DNA from: [Haemophilus] felis
Lineage (GTDB): Bacteria > Pseudomonadota > Gammaproteobacteria > Enterobacterales > Pasteurellaceae
DNA: 64,000 nt
Assembly: GCA_002015125.1 (NCBI GenBank)
Contig: MUYB01000026.1
Coordinates: 1 to 64,000, forward strand
Direction of reading: 5' to 3'
Below, piece after piece: positions 46,795-57,110 of this stretch. Position 1 is the stretch's first letter; each line of letters opens with the position of its first letter. Under the pieces are notes generated by a model. It was not told where the DNA came from, made no database searches, and was given only the letters and a program-made list of their open reading frames with translations. Made by a program: the position numbers and the translations under genes.

Positions 46795-47013
46795 TTAAAT
46801 ATTGTCGAATTTACCTAATAAAGAACGTAAATGTTCTTGCCAGTTGTTATGCTCATTTTTGAGTTGTTCATTTTCGTTTTGTAAGGTATCACGAGCCTGT
46901 TCTACTTGTGATTTTTGTTCTTTTAGTTCTTCAATTTCTAATTGAAGTAACTGAATTGTTTCAACGGCTTGTTTAATTTTTTGTTCTAATTGATTCAAAA
47001 TTTCTAAAGACAT
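46795..47013 (-). CDS. zapB: Cell division protein ZapB
   Basis: 72 residues, nearly all predicted coiled coil (Leu/Glu/Gln heptads from SLEILNQLEQKI to the C-terminus). ZapB stabilises the Z ring through ZapA and links it to MatP. Its place upstream of glpX matches E. coli and Haemophilus. Confidence 0.9.
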   Translation of the reverse strand: MSLEILNQLEQKIKQAVETIQLLQLEIEELKEQKSQVEQARDTLQNENEQLKNEHNNWQEHLRSLLGKFDNI

Positions 47014-47131
47014 AAAAGTTTCCTCTGATTTGTTATAGTAGATAGATGAACTTATTCTACTCTACTTAGCTATTTTGATAAATAAGGGATTTTATCAGTT
47101 TTGATAAATAAAAATTTATTTTATTTTGTAG

Positions 47132-47160
47132 TTAAGCAACCGTTTGCTTAGTGATAAAAT
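47132..47160 (+). promoter_or_regulatory. glpX promoter covered by a PurR/LacI-family-like operator
   Basis: TTAAGC (47132-47137), 17-nt spacer, TAAAAT (47155-47160). The spacer contains AAGCAACCGTTTGCTT (47134-47149), a near-perfect palindrome with a central CG typical of LacI-family operators and three mismatches from the PurR consensus. Confidence 0.5.
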
Positions 47161-47207
47161 AAGGCCAATTTTTACCTATCTATCAAAAGTATCAAAAGGA
47201 CAATAAA

Positions 47208-48221
47208 ATGAACAGAGCGTTAGCCATTGAATTTTCAAGAGTAACAGAAGCAGCAGCACTTGCAGGTTTTGCTTGGTTGGGGCGTGGAAATAAGGAAGCA
47301 GCAGATAATGCTGCGGTTCAGGCTATGCGTTTGATGCTAAATCAAATAGAAATGTCTGGTGAAATAGTTATAGGTGAGGGAGAAATAGATGAAGCGCCAA
47401 TGCTATACATTGGTGAAAAATTAGGTAAAGGCAACGGAGAACAAGTTTCTATTGCAGTGGATCCTATTGATGGCACAAGAATGACTGCAATGGGACAAGC
47501 TAATGCTTTAGCTGTTTTAGCTGCCGGCGGTAAAGATACTTTCTTGAAAGCACCAGATATGTATATGGAAAAATTAGTTGTAGGTCCTGAAGTGAAAGGT
47601 ATGGTGGATCTTAATTTACCTTTAGAACAAAATCTCCGTCGTGTTGCCTCAAAAATGGGGAAATTACTTTCCCAATTAACAGTAATAACCTTAGATAAAC
47701 CAAGACATCAAGAAACAATTAAGAAGATGCAACAACTTGGAGTCAAAGTGTTAGCTATTCCTGATGGTGATATTGCTGCTTCGATTTTATGTTGTTTACC
47801 TGATGGTGGAGTAGATATGCTTTATGGCATTGGTGGTGCTCCCGAAGGCGTTATTGCAGCAGCGGCAATAAGAGCTTTAGGTGGAGAAATGCAAGCTCGT
47901 TTGCTTCCTCGTCATCAAGTAAAAGGAAATACTCCAGAAAATCAAGTTATCGCCGCTGATGAAATTCGTCGTTGCGGTGAAATGGGAGTGGAAGTTAATC
48001 AGGTACTCAAATTAGAAGATTTAGTGCGTGATGATAATCTTGTATTTTCTGCTACAGGAATTACCAACGGTGATTTATTAAAAGGAATTCATCGTAAAGG
48101 TAACTTAGCAAGCACAGAAACTTTACTTATTCGTGGCCGTTCTAGAACAATCCGTAGAATCCAATCTATCCATTATTTAGATAGAAAAGATAGTGCTCTT
48201 TATCGAATTATAGGTGCTTAA
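47208..48221 (+). CDS. glpX: Fructose-1,6-bisphosphatase class II GlpX
   Basis: Mn2+-dependent, Li+-sensitive phosphatase for gluconeogenesis. 337 residues; metal and phosphate site in AVDPIDGTRMTAMGQ (about residues 85-99), preceded by GEGEIDEAPML, and GGAPEGVIAAAAIRALGG. An AAAGGA ribosome binding site precedes the ATG. It connects glycerol-derived triose phosphates to hexose synthesis, and glpR follows after 48 nt. Confidence 0.96.
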   Translation: MNRALAIEFSRVTEAAALAGFAWLGRGNKEAADNAAVQAMRLMLNQIEMSGEIVIGEGEIDEAPMLYIGEKLGKGNGEQVSIAVDPIDGTRMTAMGQANALAVLAAGGKDTFLKAPDMYMEKLVVGPEVKGMVDLNLPLEQNLRRVASKMGKLLSQLTVITLDKPRHQETIKKMQQLGVKVLAIPDGDIAASILCCLPDGGVDMLYGIGGAPEGVIAAAAIRALGGEMQARLLPRHQVKGNTPENQVIAADEIRRCGEMGVEVNQVLKLEDLVRDDNLVFSATGITNGDLLKGIHRKGNLASTETLLIRGRSRTIRRIQSIHYLDRKDSALYRIIGA

Positions 48222-48269
48222 TTCTGTCAGAATTAAATTTAGGCTAATTTAATATCATTGGGAAAAACC

Positions 48270-49028
48270 ATGAAACAATCTATTCGTCATCAAAAAATTA
48301 TCGATTTAGTTCTTCAAAAAGGCTACGTTAGCACAGAAGAGCTGGTGTCTATTTTAAATGTAAGCCCACCAACAATTCGCCGAGATCTCAATGAATTAGC
48401 GGAAAAAAATGCTATTCGCCGCCACCATGGGGGAGCAGCTTCCCCTTCTAGCTCAGAAAATAGTGATTATATTGAACGTAAAAATTTTTTCTTAAAAGGT
48501 AAGAACAGCATTGGTCAGAAAGTTGCAAGTTTAATTCCAAATGGTTCTTCTTTGTTTATTGATATTGGTACTACTCCTGAAGCTGTAGCAAAAGCATTAT
48601 TAAATCATCAAAAACTACGCATTGTTACTAACAATATTAACGCCGCCTATATACTCATGCAGAATGAGAGTTTTGATATTATTTTAGCAGGTGGTTCATT
48701 GCGTAAAGATGGTGGAATTATAGGTGAAGCGACAGTGGCTTTTATTTCTCAGTTTCGTTTAGATTTTGGTATTTTGGGAATTAGTAGCATCGATTTAGAT
48801 GGATCTTTGTTGGATTATGATTATCACGAAGTGCAAGTTAAACGTTCAATAATGGAAAGTTCAAGAGAAACTTTTTTGGTTACTGATCATTCTAAATTTA
48901 CTCGCCGAGCAATGGTACGTTTAGCGGCGATAAGCGATGTTAACCATGTAGTGACTGATGAATTACCGCCAGAGCCAATAGTGGATATTCTAAAAGCACA
49001 TCATGTTAATTTGCATATTTGCGAATAG
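48270..49028 (+). CDS. glpR: DeoR-family repressor GlpR
   Basis: 252 residues. N-terminal DeoR winged helix (QKIIDLVLQKGYVSTEELV...VSPPTIRRDLNELAEKNAIRRHHGGA, residues 8-57) and a C-terminal effector domain with DIGTTPEAVAKAL, AGGSLRKDGGIIGEATV and TDHSKF. GlpR proteins repress glp genes and respond to glycerol-3-phosphate. I start at ATG 48270; TTG 48258 lacks a ribosome binding site. Context within the glp cluster supports this over other DeoR members. Confidence 0.92.
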   Translation: MKQSIRHQKIIDLVLQKGYVSTEELVSILNVSPPTIRRDLNELAEKNAIRRHHGGAASPSSSENSDYIERKNFFLKGKNSIGQKVASLIPNGSSLFIDIGTTPEAVAKALLNHQKLRIVTNNINAAYILMQNESFDIILAGGSLRKDGGIIGEATVAFISQFRLDFGILGISSIDLDGSLLDYDYHEVQVKRSIMESSRETFLVTDHSKFTRRAMVRLAAISDVNHVVTDELPPEPIVDILKAHHVNLHICE

Positions 49029-49052
49029 AGATAAATAGAATAGACATAATTA

Positions 49053-49079
49053 AGGGCTGAAATAATCATCAGCCTTTTT
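49053..49079 (+). terminator. Terminator of glpX-glpR
   Basis: GGCTGA (49055-49060) with TCAGCC (49069-49074), extended by one G-T and one A-T pair, then TTTTT. It lies between convergent glpR and glpC. Confidence 0.65.
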
Positions 49080-49089
49080 AATTTTAATT

Positions 49090-50361
49090 TTAATTTAACG
49101 CCATTGCTAACAAGCTTATAGGGTGTAAACAAGTAATGTTTGTTGACATATCTATTTGCCACTTACAGGTTTCGCACTCTGAAATAACATAATCAAATCC
49201 ACCTTCATTTATATGTTTAAATAAAGGATTACCTATGGCTTGAGAAATATCATAATTTTCAGATTTGAATCCATAAGTACCGGCGATACCACAACATTGA
49301 GAAGGTAGCATCACAATTTCAATACCTGGAATTTGTTTTAATACTTCCAATGTATAAGGTGCCCAGCCTGCTTTTTCCACATGGCAAGCAGTATGATATG
49401 CCACTCTAATAGGTAAATATTTAAGAGGAAATGAACGACCTTGTTGAAGTAATTTATATAAATATCTAGTAACTATATGAATATGCGGGCGTACTTTTTG
49501 ATTATCCATTCCCAAAATATGATGATATTCATCACGCAAATTCATGGTACAGCTGGAAGATGTTCCCACTACTTCCAAACCTTTCTCATCAATAGTTTTA
49601 CCTAAATATTTCAAATTGAATGTTGCTTGTTTTTTAGCTTTTTCTGGAAAACCATTTACTGAAAGCGGTAAACCACAACATTTTTCTTTTTCTAATAGAA
49701 CTACACCAATATCTAAAGCATTAAAAACCTGAATTAACTCTTTACCCAATTGAGGGTTGTTATAGTTAACATAACAACCGTGATAATAAGCAATTTTATC
49801 TTTGAACAAACTTTGTTGCTCTGCTGCATTTTTTAAATACCAATTACGGAAAGAACCAAAAGCATATTTTGGCAATGTGCGATGCTTACTGACATTTAAG
49901 GTTTTTTCTAGTAGAAATCTAGTTGCTTTTAACCCTGTGATGGTATTTACAATAGGTGCAAATGGTGTGTTCATTTTTCCCATAATATCTGTATTACTTA
50001 ATACAGCATCACGTAATTTATGCATAAGAGGTTTATTTTGACGTTCAAGATGATTATTTCTTGCTCGTATAATTAAATCTCCGATTTTTACGTCAGAAGG
50101 ACAAGCCACTTCACAACGTTTGCAATTGGTACAATATTTTAAAGCTTCATCATAAAGTTCAGGACTTTTTAAGCGTAATCGTTCACCATCAGGGCCAGAT
50201 TGTTTTGGACCAGGATATAAAGGATTTTGTCGAGAAACGGGGCAAACCGCTGTACAAGCGGTACATTTGATACAACTTTCAAAACTTTCATCGATATTAT
50301 GATGAAGTATTGGATTAGCCATACCTTGTTGCGCATTTTCAATTAATTGTTGAAGATTCAT
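49090..50361 (-). CDS. glpC: Anaerobic glycerol-3-phosphate dehydrogenase subunit C
   Basis: Membrane-linking iron-sulfur subunit of GlpABC. Two [4Fe-4S] motifs CIKCTACTAVCPVS (about residues 31-44) and CTNCKRCEVACPSD (about 76-89), and two CCG domains (GCYVNYNN...EKCCGLP; CHVEKAGW...QCCGIAGTYG). 423 residues. The start overlaps the glpB stop by one base, indicating coupling. Confidence 0.95.
   Translation of the reverse strand: MNLQQLIENAQQGMANPILHHNIDESFESCIKCTACTAVCPVSRQNPLYPGPKQSGPDGERLRLKSPELYDEALKYCTNCKRCEVACPSDVKIGDLIIRARNNHLERQNKPLMHKLRDAVLSNTDIMGKMNTPFAPIVNTITGLKATRFLLEKTLNVSKHRTLPKYAFGSFRNWYLKNAAEQQSLFKDKIAYYHGCYVNYNNPQLGKELIQVFNALDIGVVLLEKEKCCGLPLSVNGFPEKAKKQATFNLKYLGKTIDEKGLEVVGTSSSCTMNLRDEYHHILGMDNQKVRPHIHIVTRYLYKLLQQGRSFPLKYLPIRVAYHTACHVEKAGWAPYTLEVLKQIPGIEIVMLPSQCCGIAGTYGFKSENYDISQAIGNPLFKHINEGGFDYVISECETCKWQIDMSTNITCLHPISLLAMALN
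50254..50262 (+). repeat. Single ACAAGCGGT (Apl-type uptake word)
   Basis: Exact ACAAGCGGT inside glpC; second of only two copies noticed. Confidence 0.3.
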
Positions 50362-51647
50362 TATTTACCTCCAATCTTTTCCGCCGTTACAAGTGCAGTA
50401 ACAATGGCTACACCTGAACCGCAACCGAGTTCAATACCATTAAACCCGCCCACAATATTGCCAATGGCATATAAATTTTCAAAAAATTGATTATCTTTTT
50501 GTGCTCTACAATGAGTATCAATAATTACCCCAGTAGAATGATAAGGCTGAGAAGAGGAAAAACGGGAATTTGTCCAAGTTAAACGATCTTTAATGTTGAA
50601 ATTGTCTTGCTCAAACATATCCAAAGCAAAAATAGGTTCGTAAATTTTTTCAAACTCTGCCACAAGCCCTTTACTGAAAAAACTGCCCGTAGCTAAAACA
50701 AAATTGTCTGCTTTAATAGGTACTTCTTGGTGTAACTGGGTATAAACACAAGTTATTTTGTGATTATCTATATCCGCTTTCACCACTTTATTGCCATTCA
50801 TCATAAATCCACCTAAGGATTTAAAATATTCAGTTAATTGTTTATGTTGGCGGATACCTAACAAAGAAGGCGGTAGAGTTGGTAATTCAAATAATTCCAA
50901 CTTCGTAGCTTGTTTAAGAGTGCTGAAAAATTCTTGTGTATCCAAACCAAAACAAGCAGGCAAGAATACTGCTTCGGCATCTTTTGCTGCATCCTTTATT
51001 TCACTAACTAAATCTTGAAAAGCTAATTTATGTTCTAGTAACTGAGCAATATTAACACTACGAAATTCTCTTGAATTCTGGCGTAATTGATCCAGCTGAG
51101 GAATATTCAAATAGCCAGTAGATATTTCACAATGAGCGAATTGAGTTTGTTGGACGAGATTATCTGCTAATAATTGCGGTTGAAAATCATGATAACCTTC
51201 GACACCTAACACGATGATTTTTTTATAGGGAAAAGAATTATTTGCTTTAACGCTTGGTACGCTATTTGGCGATAACCAAGTAGGACGTAAACCACCTAAA
51301 GGCGTTACACGAAAATGATTACCTTGTTCAAAACTACCTATTAAAGATAGGTTTAGATTTTGTGCTAATTTTTCAAATTGATGAACTTTTTCTATAACCT
51401 TTTCTTTACCTATAATGCTATAAGGGTGCTGTGGTGCTTGTTGAACAAGATCTTCATAATCCTGTTGAAAATCTATTATTTGTTTACCATTTGGCAAGTG
51501 CCCGAGCAAATCCAAGGAACCCGAAGAAAAATCAATTGCAGCTTGACCGTTATTAATGATCACACAACGTTTACCTTGTTCTTGCAAGGTGATTCCACAT
51601 ACTAAACCTGCAAGACCCCCACCAATAATTGCTACATCAAAATTCAT
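50361..51647 (-). CDS. glpB: Anaerobic glycerol-3-phosphate dehydrogenase subunit B
   Basis: FMN/FAD subunit of GlpABC that passes electrons from GlpA to GlpC. N-terminal dinucleotide-binding [13 protein letters not shown] (residues 8-20) and C-terminal [22 protein letters not shown]. 428 residues. I use ATG 51647 ([11 protein letters not shown]), which overlaps glpA by 11 nt, rather than 51680. Confidence 0.94.
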   Translation of the reverse strand: MNFDVAIIGGGLAGLVCGITLQEQGKRCVIINNGQAAIDFSSGSLDLLGHLPNGKQIIDFQQDYEDLVQQAPQHPYSIIGKEKVIEKVHQFEKLAQNLNLSLIGSFEQGNHFRVTPLGGLRPTWLSPNSVPSVKANNSFPYKKIIVLGVEGYHDFQPQLLADNLVQQTQFAHCEISTGYLNIPQLDQLRQNSREFRSVNIAQLLEHKLAFQDLVSEIKDAAKDAEAVFLPACFGLDTQEFFSTLKQATKLELFELPTLPPSLLGIRQHKQLTEYFKSLGGFMMNGNKVVKADIDNHKITCVYTQLHQEVPIKADNFVLATGSFFSKGLVAEFEKIYEPIFALDMFEQDNFNIKDRLTWTNSRFSSSQPYHSTGVIIDTHCRAQKDNQFFENLYAIGNIVGGFNGIELGCGSGVAIVTALVTAEKIGGK

Positions 51648-53328
51648 TGTTATCTGTCCCTTGCTGTGCTTGCTGTTCAAGCGGTTTTACATCATTTAAG
51701 CCAAGTAAGCTGTAATATACCCAAGAGGTAAAATCAGCTTCACGAATAGCTTCTCCCCAAGCAATAGGTTCAATCCCACGCCAACGTTCTTCCATAAAGG
51801 AAGATAGCTGTGTAGTGGATTGACGAGGCGTAGCAACGCCGAAGCGCGACATCAATCCTGCTGCACGACAAGCACAAAGTTCTGCTTGGCAAGTTCCCAT
51901 TCCTACACGAGTGCGGCGGCGTAAATCCACCAAATTATTCACGCTTAATTCATCAACAGCATAGCGTATTTCACCGGCGGTAACGGCTTCACATTCACAA
52001 ACTAAGGAACGATCTAGGCGATCTTTTTGTAGTAAGCGTGTAGCTCGAGATCCATGACGATAAACTGCAGAATAACGAATGGTACTAGGTAGAGAAATTA
52101 CCCGTTTATTGGTTTCTAGGCGACTTTCATTTGAGCCAGGTAAAGCTTGTTTTGCAGTAAGACATTCTGCTGTTTTATTAAGTTTTTTACAGACTAAATC
52201 TGTTGCCCATTCAGCCATTAAGCGGTAGGTCATTAGTTTACCGCCAGTAATCGTAATGAATCCTTCTAATCCATCACGTTCTGCATGGTCGAGTAATACA
52301 ATACCGCGGCTTACGTTACGTCCTGAAGGATCATCATCTGTTGCTACTAGCGGACGTACACCAGCATAAGCGCGTAATACGCGAGTATGGCGTAGACTCG
52401 GCGCTAGTTTTTCACCTTCGCGGAATAAAATATCTACTTCTTCTGGGGTAACAACCATATTATCGATTTGGTCGTAAGGAATACGGCTAGAGGTAGTTCC
52501 AATAACACAAATCGTATCGCCGGGTACTAAAATGTCTGCATCTGCTGGTTTACGGCAACGGTTAATAACCATTTTGTTGATACGGTGTCCCATCACTAAT
52601 AATGCACCTTTCGCAGGGAACATTCTTATTTTTAAATCCGCATATTCCGCAATACCTTGTCCCCAAATACCGCCGGCATTAACAACAATAGGTGCAAAAA
52701 ATTGACGTTGGATTTTATATTTATGATCGTAAACGTTCACGCCAATCACTCGTCCACCTTCTCGAATTAAGCTAGTAACTTCACAATAAGTGAAAACTCC
52801 AGCTCCATTTTCTGTGGCATCGAGCATATTGGAGGCAGTTAAGCGAAAAGGATCAATTGAACCGTCAGGCACAACAACTGCACCAACTAATTCTGGATTG
52901 ACGGAAGGTTCCATATGACGAGCTAAATCAGGATCAATAGCAATTGCCTCTATGCTCGCATTGGAACAGCTTTGGATAAATTTTTTCTGATATTCAAGAT
53001 CATCTTCAGGTAGGGTGATGAATAAACCTTCAGTTTCATCAACGCAATGACGTGCAATTCGACGTAAGATTTTGTTTTCTTCGATACATTCTCTAGCTGA
53101 TTCCGCATCATTTACTGCATATCTTGCGCCGCTGTGTAGTAAGCCGTGATTACGCCCTGTAGCGCCTGTGGCTATATCTTTTCTCTCCAACAGAACACAA
53201 TTGATACCGCGTAAAGCACAATCTCGAGCAATTCCAGCACCAGTTGCTCCACCGCCAATGATAATGACATCTGTATTAATGGGATTATTATTGGCTGAAT
53301 GATTATACATCTGAGGTGATATTTTCAT
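51637..53328 (-). CDS. glpA: Anaerobic glycerol-3-phosphate dehydrogenase subunit A
   Basis: Catalytic FAD subunit that oxidises sn-glycerol-3-phosphate to dihydroxyacetone phosphate. FAD motif [20 protein letters not shown] (residues 22-41), [17 protein letters not shown] and [20 protein letters not shown]-terminal BFD-like [2Fe-2S] region follows (CECE...GTCQAELC). 563 residues. No aerobic glpD is in the window, so this complex may be the main route for glycerol oxidation here. Confidence 0.96.
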   Translation of the reverse strand: MKISPQMYNHSANNNPINTDVIIIGGGATGAGIARDCALRGINCVLLERKDIATGATGRNHGLLHSGARYAVNDAESARECIEENKILRRIARHCVDETEGLFITLPEDDLEYQKKFIQSCSNASIEAIAIDPDLARHMEPSVNPELVGAVVVPDGSIDPFRLTASNMLDATENGAGVFTYCEVTSLIREGGRVIGVNVYDHKYKIQRQFFAPIVVNAGGIWGQGIAEYADLKIRMFPAKGALLVMGHRINKMVINRCRKPADADILVPGDTICVIGTTSSRIPYDQIDNMVVTPEEVDILFREGEKLAPSLRHTRVLRAYAGVRPLVATDDDPSGRNVSRGIVLLDHAERDGLEGFITITGGKLMTYRLMAEWATDLVCKKLNKTAECLTAKQALPGSNESRLETNKRVISLPSTIRYSAVYRHGSRATRLLQKDRLDRSLVCECEAVTAGEIRYAVDELSVNNLVDLRRRTRVGMGTCQAELCACRAAGLMSRFGVATPRQSTTQLSSFMEERWRGIEPIAWGEAIREADFTSWVYYSLLGLNDVKPLEQQAQQGTDNNEF

Positions 53329-53430
53329 CTTTCCTCTCCCACATTAAATAAAAAAATCATAAAAACCAATATCATTCTAGGGTAAATAAGTATGTTAAAA
53401 CAATCATTTGATTGAAAAAGAAAGTTTATT

Positions 53431-53446
53431 TGTGATAAATATCACA
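53431..53446. promoter_or_regulatory. CRP site 1 in the glpA-glpT region
   Basis: TGTGATAAATATCACA, a perfect TGTGA-N6-TCACA palindrome with AT-rich flanks. Confidence 0.85.
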
Positions 53447-53482
53447 TTTTATTTTCGTTTTAGTTCTTATTTGTTATTTTTT

Positions 53483-53498
53483 TGTGAAGTCGTTCACA
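53483..53498. promoter_or_regulatory. CRP site 2 in the glpA-glpT region
   Basis: TGTGAAGTCGTTCACA, a second perfect TGTGA-N6-TCACA, centred 52 bp from the first (about five helical turns). Confidence 0.85.
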
Positions 53499-53607
53499 AA
53501 ACAACATAATTCCACTTTTCAGTTTTTTCTTTTCCCTTATTATTTATGTGAGATCTTTCCTTGTTGAAAGAATTTTTTTCTACTCATTAACTTAATTGGA
53601 GAGTTTT

Positions 53608-55053
53608 ATGTTTGGTCCATTTAAACCAGCTCCACATATTCAGGAGTTACCTGCGGATAAAATCGATTCAAGATACCGCTTTTTACGCTGGCAAGTTTTT
53701 GCGGGGATTTTTTTTGGTTATGCCGCTTATTATTTCGTTCGTGCTAATTTCGATTTAGCTCAAAAAGGCTTGATTGAAGCTGGAATGTATAACAAAGCAG
53801 AGCTCGGTATCATTGGTACGGGGGCTGGTCTTGCTTATGGTTTATCGAAATTCTTTATGGCATCTATTTCTGACCGCTCGAATCCAAAAGTGTTTTTACC
53901 TTTTGGTTTATTGTTGTCAGGTCTTTGTATGACAATGATGGGGTTAATGCCTTGGGCAACATCAGGCATTGCAGTGATGTTCATTCTTATCTTCCTAAAT
54001 GGTTGGTTCCAAGGAATGGGGTGGCCACCTTGCGGTAGAACAATGGTTCACTGGTGGTCTAAATCAGAACGTGGATCAATTGTATCTGTTTGGAATACTG
54101 CACATAACTTAGGTGGTATGGTACCAGGTGCAATGGTGTTGTTAGCCAGTGCTTTATATTTCTCGACACATGGTGTTGAAGCGACAGCGAAAGATGTATG
54201 GCAACAAGCGCTATACTTCCCTGGTATAGCTGCTATGGTAGCTGCTATTCCTATTTATTTCGTAATGAAAGACACCCCTCAATCTTGCGGACTTCCACCA
54301 ATCGAAAAATGGCGTAATGATTATCCAGATGACTATAACGAAAAAACCTATGAACACGATCTCACTGCAAAAGAAATTTTCGTGACTTATGTGTTGAAAA
54401 ACAAGTTGTTATGGTACATCGCAATCGCTAACGTCTTCGTTTATTTAATTCGCTATGGTGTATTGAAATGGTCTCCAGTGTATTTGGGCGAAGTTAAACA
54501 CTTCAACATTAAAGGTACTGCTTGGGCATACACCATTTATGAATTAGCGGCGATTCCAGGTACATTATTATGCGGTTGGGTATCAGATAAAGTGTTCAAA
54601 GGTAAACGTGGTTTAACTGGCTTTATTTTCATGATTTTAACTACAGCGGCGGTAGTGGCATTATGGCTTAACCCTGCAACACCTGAATCTGAATTGGCGC
54701 AATATGCAGGTCATGCTTGGTATGAAAATCCATATCAATTAATGGACTTCATCTTAATGACTACAATCGGTTTCTTAATTTATGGTCCAGTAATGCTTAT
54801 CGGCTTACACGCCCTTGAACTAGCACCGAAAAAAGCAGCAGGTACTGCAGCAGGTTTCACAGGATTATTTGGTTACTTAGGTGGTACAGTTTCTGCATCA
54901 GCAGTAGTAGGTTGGGCAGCAGAATACTATGGCTGGGACGGTGGTTTCTATGTAATGATCGCAGGCGGTGTATTGGCAGTCTTTTTAATGTTCATCACAA
55001 TGATGGAAGAAAGCAAACACAAGGCAAAACTTGAAGATCATTATGGGAAATAA
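53608..55053 (+). CDS. glpT: Glycerol-3-phosphate/phosphate antiporter GlpT
   Basis: Major facilitator protein with 12 membrane segments that imports glycerol-3-phosphate in exchange for phosphate. Signature near the N-terminus [20 protein letters not shown] and [20 protein letters not shown]; the substrate arginines of the family lie in R-containing helices 1 and 7 ([11 protein letters not shown]). 481 residues; start ATG 53608 after TTGGAGAG. Also the usual entry route for fosfomycin in this family. Confidence 0.96.
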   Translation: MFGPFKPAPHIQELPADKIDSRYRFLRWQVFAGIFFGYAAYYFVRANFDLAQKGLIEAGMYNKAELGIIGTGAGLAYGLSKFFMASISDRSNPKVFLPFGLLLSGLCMTMMGLMPWATSGIAVMFILIFLNGWFQGMGWPPCGRTMVHWWSKSERGSIVSVWNTAHNLGGMVPGAMVLLASALYFSTHGVEATAKDVWQQALYFPGIAAMVAAIPIYFVMKDTPQSCGLPPIEKWRNDYPDDYNEKTYEHDLTAKEIFVTYVLKNKLLWYIAIANVFVYLIRYGVLKWSPVYLGEVKHFNIKGTAWAYTIYELAAIPGTLLCGWVSDKVFKGKRGLTGFIFMILTTAAVVALWLNPATPESELAQYAGHAWYENPYQLMDFILMTTIGFLIYGPVMLIGLHALELAPKKAAGTAAGFTGLFGYLGGTVSASAVVGWAAEYYGWDGGFYVMIAGGVLAVFLMFITMMEESKHKAKLEDHYGK

Positions 55054-55065
55054 TCCATAACAAGT

Positions 55066-55099
55066 AGGGAGATAGGCTAAAGCCTATTTCCCTTTTTTT
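55066..55099 (+). terminator. Hairpin between glpT and glpQ
   Basis: A stem around AGGGAGATAGGC / GCCTATTTCCCT with one mismatch, loop TAAA, then seven T. It may limit read-through from glpT into glpQ. Confidence 0.7.
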
Positions 55100-55122
55100 G
55101 AAATAGCCAAAGGTAGCAACTT

Positions 55123-56211
55123 ATGAAAATAAAAATCTTAGTCCTTTCAACATTAGCCGTTGCCTTATTAGCAGGTTGCCAAAGTGTATCTAAAGTGGAA
55201 ACAGGAGCGGTGGCAAAATCAGACAAAATTATCATTGCTCACCGTGGTGCAAGCGGTTATTTGCCTGAACATACTTTAGAATCAAAAGCACTAGCCTTCG
55301 GGCAACAAGCGGATTATTTAGAGCAAGATCTTGCAATGACGAAAGATAACCGTTTAATTGTTATTCACGACCATTTTCTTGATGGCTTAACGGATGTGGC
55401 GAAAAAATTCCCGAAAAGAGCAAGAAAAGATGGGCGCTATTATGTAGTGGATTTCACCTTAAAAGAGATCCAAAGCCTTGAAATGACTGAAAATTTCAAC
55501 GTGGAAGGCGGCAAGCAAGTGCAGGTTTATCCAAACCGCTTCCCGATGTGGAAATCCCATTTCCGTATTCACACCTTTGAAGATGAAATTGAATTTATTC
55601 AAGGGTTAGAAAAATCTACAGGTAAAAAAATTGGGATTTATCCTGAAATCAAAGCTCCATGGCTTCATCATCAAGAAGGCAAAGACATCGCCCTTGAAAC
55701 ACTCAAAGTGTTGAAAAAATACGGCTACGACAGCAAAGATGATATGGTTTACTTACAAACCTTCGACTTTAATGAGTTAAAACGTATCAAAACAGAATTG
55801 TTACCAAAATTAGGCATGGATGTGAAATTAGTGCAGTTGATTGCTTATACGGATTGGCACGAAACGGAAGAAAAAAACAAATCAGGCAAATGGGTAAACT
55901 ATAGCTATGACTGGATGTTTGAACCAGGTGCAATGGCTGAAGTGGCGAAATACGCAGATGGCGTAGGACCAGGTTGGTATATGTTGGTAGATCGCAAGCA
56001 ATCTAAAGTTGGCAACCTTGTGTATACTCCGTTAGTCAAAGAGTTAGCGAACTACAAAATGGAGCTGCATCCATATACCGTGCGTAAAGATTCCCTTGAT
56101 CCATTCTTCCGCAATGTGGATGAAATGTACGATGCCTTACTTAACAAAGCGGGCGCTACAGGCGTATTTACTGACTTCCCTGACACAGGAGTTAAATTCT
56201 TGAATAAATAA
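55123..56211 (+). CDS. glpQ: Glycerophosphodiester phosphodiesterase lipoprotein GlpQ (protein D orthologue)
   Basis: Hydrolyses glycerophosphodiesters to glycerol-3-phosphate plus alcohol. The signal peptide ends in lipobox LLAGC (Cys about residue 19), giving a lipoprotein. The GDPD TIM barrel has the catalytic HRGASGYLPEHTLESKALAF, with His/Glu pairs, and EQDLAMTKDNRLIVIHDHFLDGLTDV. 362 residues, and close to H. influenzae protein D (Hpd) along its whole length. It works with GlpT, encoded 70 bp upstream; in Haemophilus the enzyme also scavenges choline from host lipids. Confidence 0.95.
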   Translation: MKIKILVLSTLAVALLAGCQSVSKVETGAVAKSDKIIIAHRGASGYLPEHTLESKALAFGQQADYLEQDLAMTKDNRLIVIHDHFLDGLTDVAKKFPKRARKDGRYYVVDFTLKEIQSLEMTENFNVEGGKQVQVYPNRFPMWKSHFRIHTFEDEIEFIQGLEKSTGKKIGIYPEIKAPWLHHQEGKDIALETLKVLKKYGYDSKDDMVYLQTFDFNELKRIKTELLPKLGMDVKLVQLIAYTDWHETEEKNKSGKWVNYSYDWMFEPGAMAEVAKYADGVGPGWYMLVDRKQSKVGNLVYTPLVKELANYKMELHPYTVRKDSLDPFFRNVDEMYDALLNKAGATGVFTDFPDTGVKFLNK

Positions 56212-56300
56212 GAAGTTAAAATTCTTTAATAAGAGTGGTTATTTTGTGCTGAAATCGCACAGTTCTAATTCCTGAGAATAAAAATCATAGGAGAATATCT

Positions 56301-57089
56301 ATGGATAAATCTTTAAAAGCAGCCTGTATAGGTGAATTTTTTGGGACAGCTCTTTTAATTTTTTTTGGAGTGGGTTGTGTTGCTGCATTAAAAGTTGCAG
56401 GTGCTAATTTTGGACAGTGGGAAATTAGTATTATGTGGGGAATGGGGGTAGCTATAGCGGTTTATGCTACAGCTGGATTATCCGGTGCTCATTTAAATCC
56501 TGCGGTGACTATTGCACTATGGAAATTTGCTTGTTTTGACGGTAAGAAAGTATTGCCTTACATCATTTCTCAAATTTTTGGAGCATTTTCTTCGGCAGCA
56601 TTAGTGTATTTCCTTTATCACAATTTGTTTATTGATTTTGAATCAGCTCATAACATTGTGAGAGGAACGCCAGAAAGTTTATCTTTGGCAGGCACATTTT
56701 CTACTTATCCACATCCTAGCATCGGTTTTCTACAAGCTTTTATTGTTGAGTTTGTGATAACTGCAGTATTGATGGCTTTAATTTTAGCTTTAACTGATGA
56801 TGGTAATGGTTTACCAAGAGGAGCTTTAGCGCCGCTGCTCATTGGCGTTTTAATTGCTGTTATTGGTGGATCTATTGGACCTTTGACAGGGTTTGCAATG
56901 AATCCAGCCCGTGATTTTGGTCCTAAATTGTTTGCTATGTTTGCTGGCTGGGGTGAACTTGCTATGACAGGAGGACAAAGCATTCCTTACGCTATTGTTC
57001 CTATTGTTGCACCAATCTTAGGCGCATTATTTGGTGCTTGGGCTTACACAAAATTTGTGGGTGCGAATTTACCTTGTAACTGTAAATAA
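56301..57089 (+). CDS. glpF: Glycerol facilitator GlpF
   Basis: Aquaglyceroporin with six membrane segments and two half-helices. Both NPA motifs are present: SGAHLNPAVTIAL (about residue 68) and GFAMNPARDFGPKLF (about 200), the latter with the selectivity-filter arginine. 262 residues. glpK follows 21 nt later. Confidence 0.95.
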   Translation: MDKSLKAACIGEFFGTALLIFFGVGCVAALKVAGANFGQWEISIMWGMGVAIAVYATAGLSGAHLNPAVTIALWKFACFDGKKVLPYIISQIFGAFSSAALVYFLYHNLFIDFESAHNIVRGTPESLSLAGTFSTYPHPSIGFLQAFIVEFVITAVLMALILALTDDGNGLPRGALAPLLIGVLIAVIGGSIGPLTGFAMNPARDFGPKLFAMFAGWGELAMTGGQSIPYAIVPIVAPILGALFGAWAYTKFVGANLPCNCK

Positions 57090-57110
57090 TAAAAATAAAG
57101 GAGAAATACT

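Noticed and set aside
56245..56261. TGTGC / GCACA dyad upstream of glpF as a CRP site
   Set aside because: The spacer is 7 nt rather than 6 and the outer A/T bases differ from consensus.
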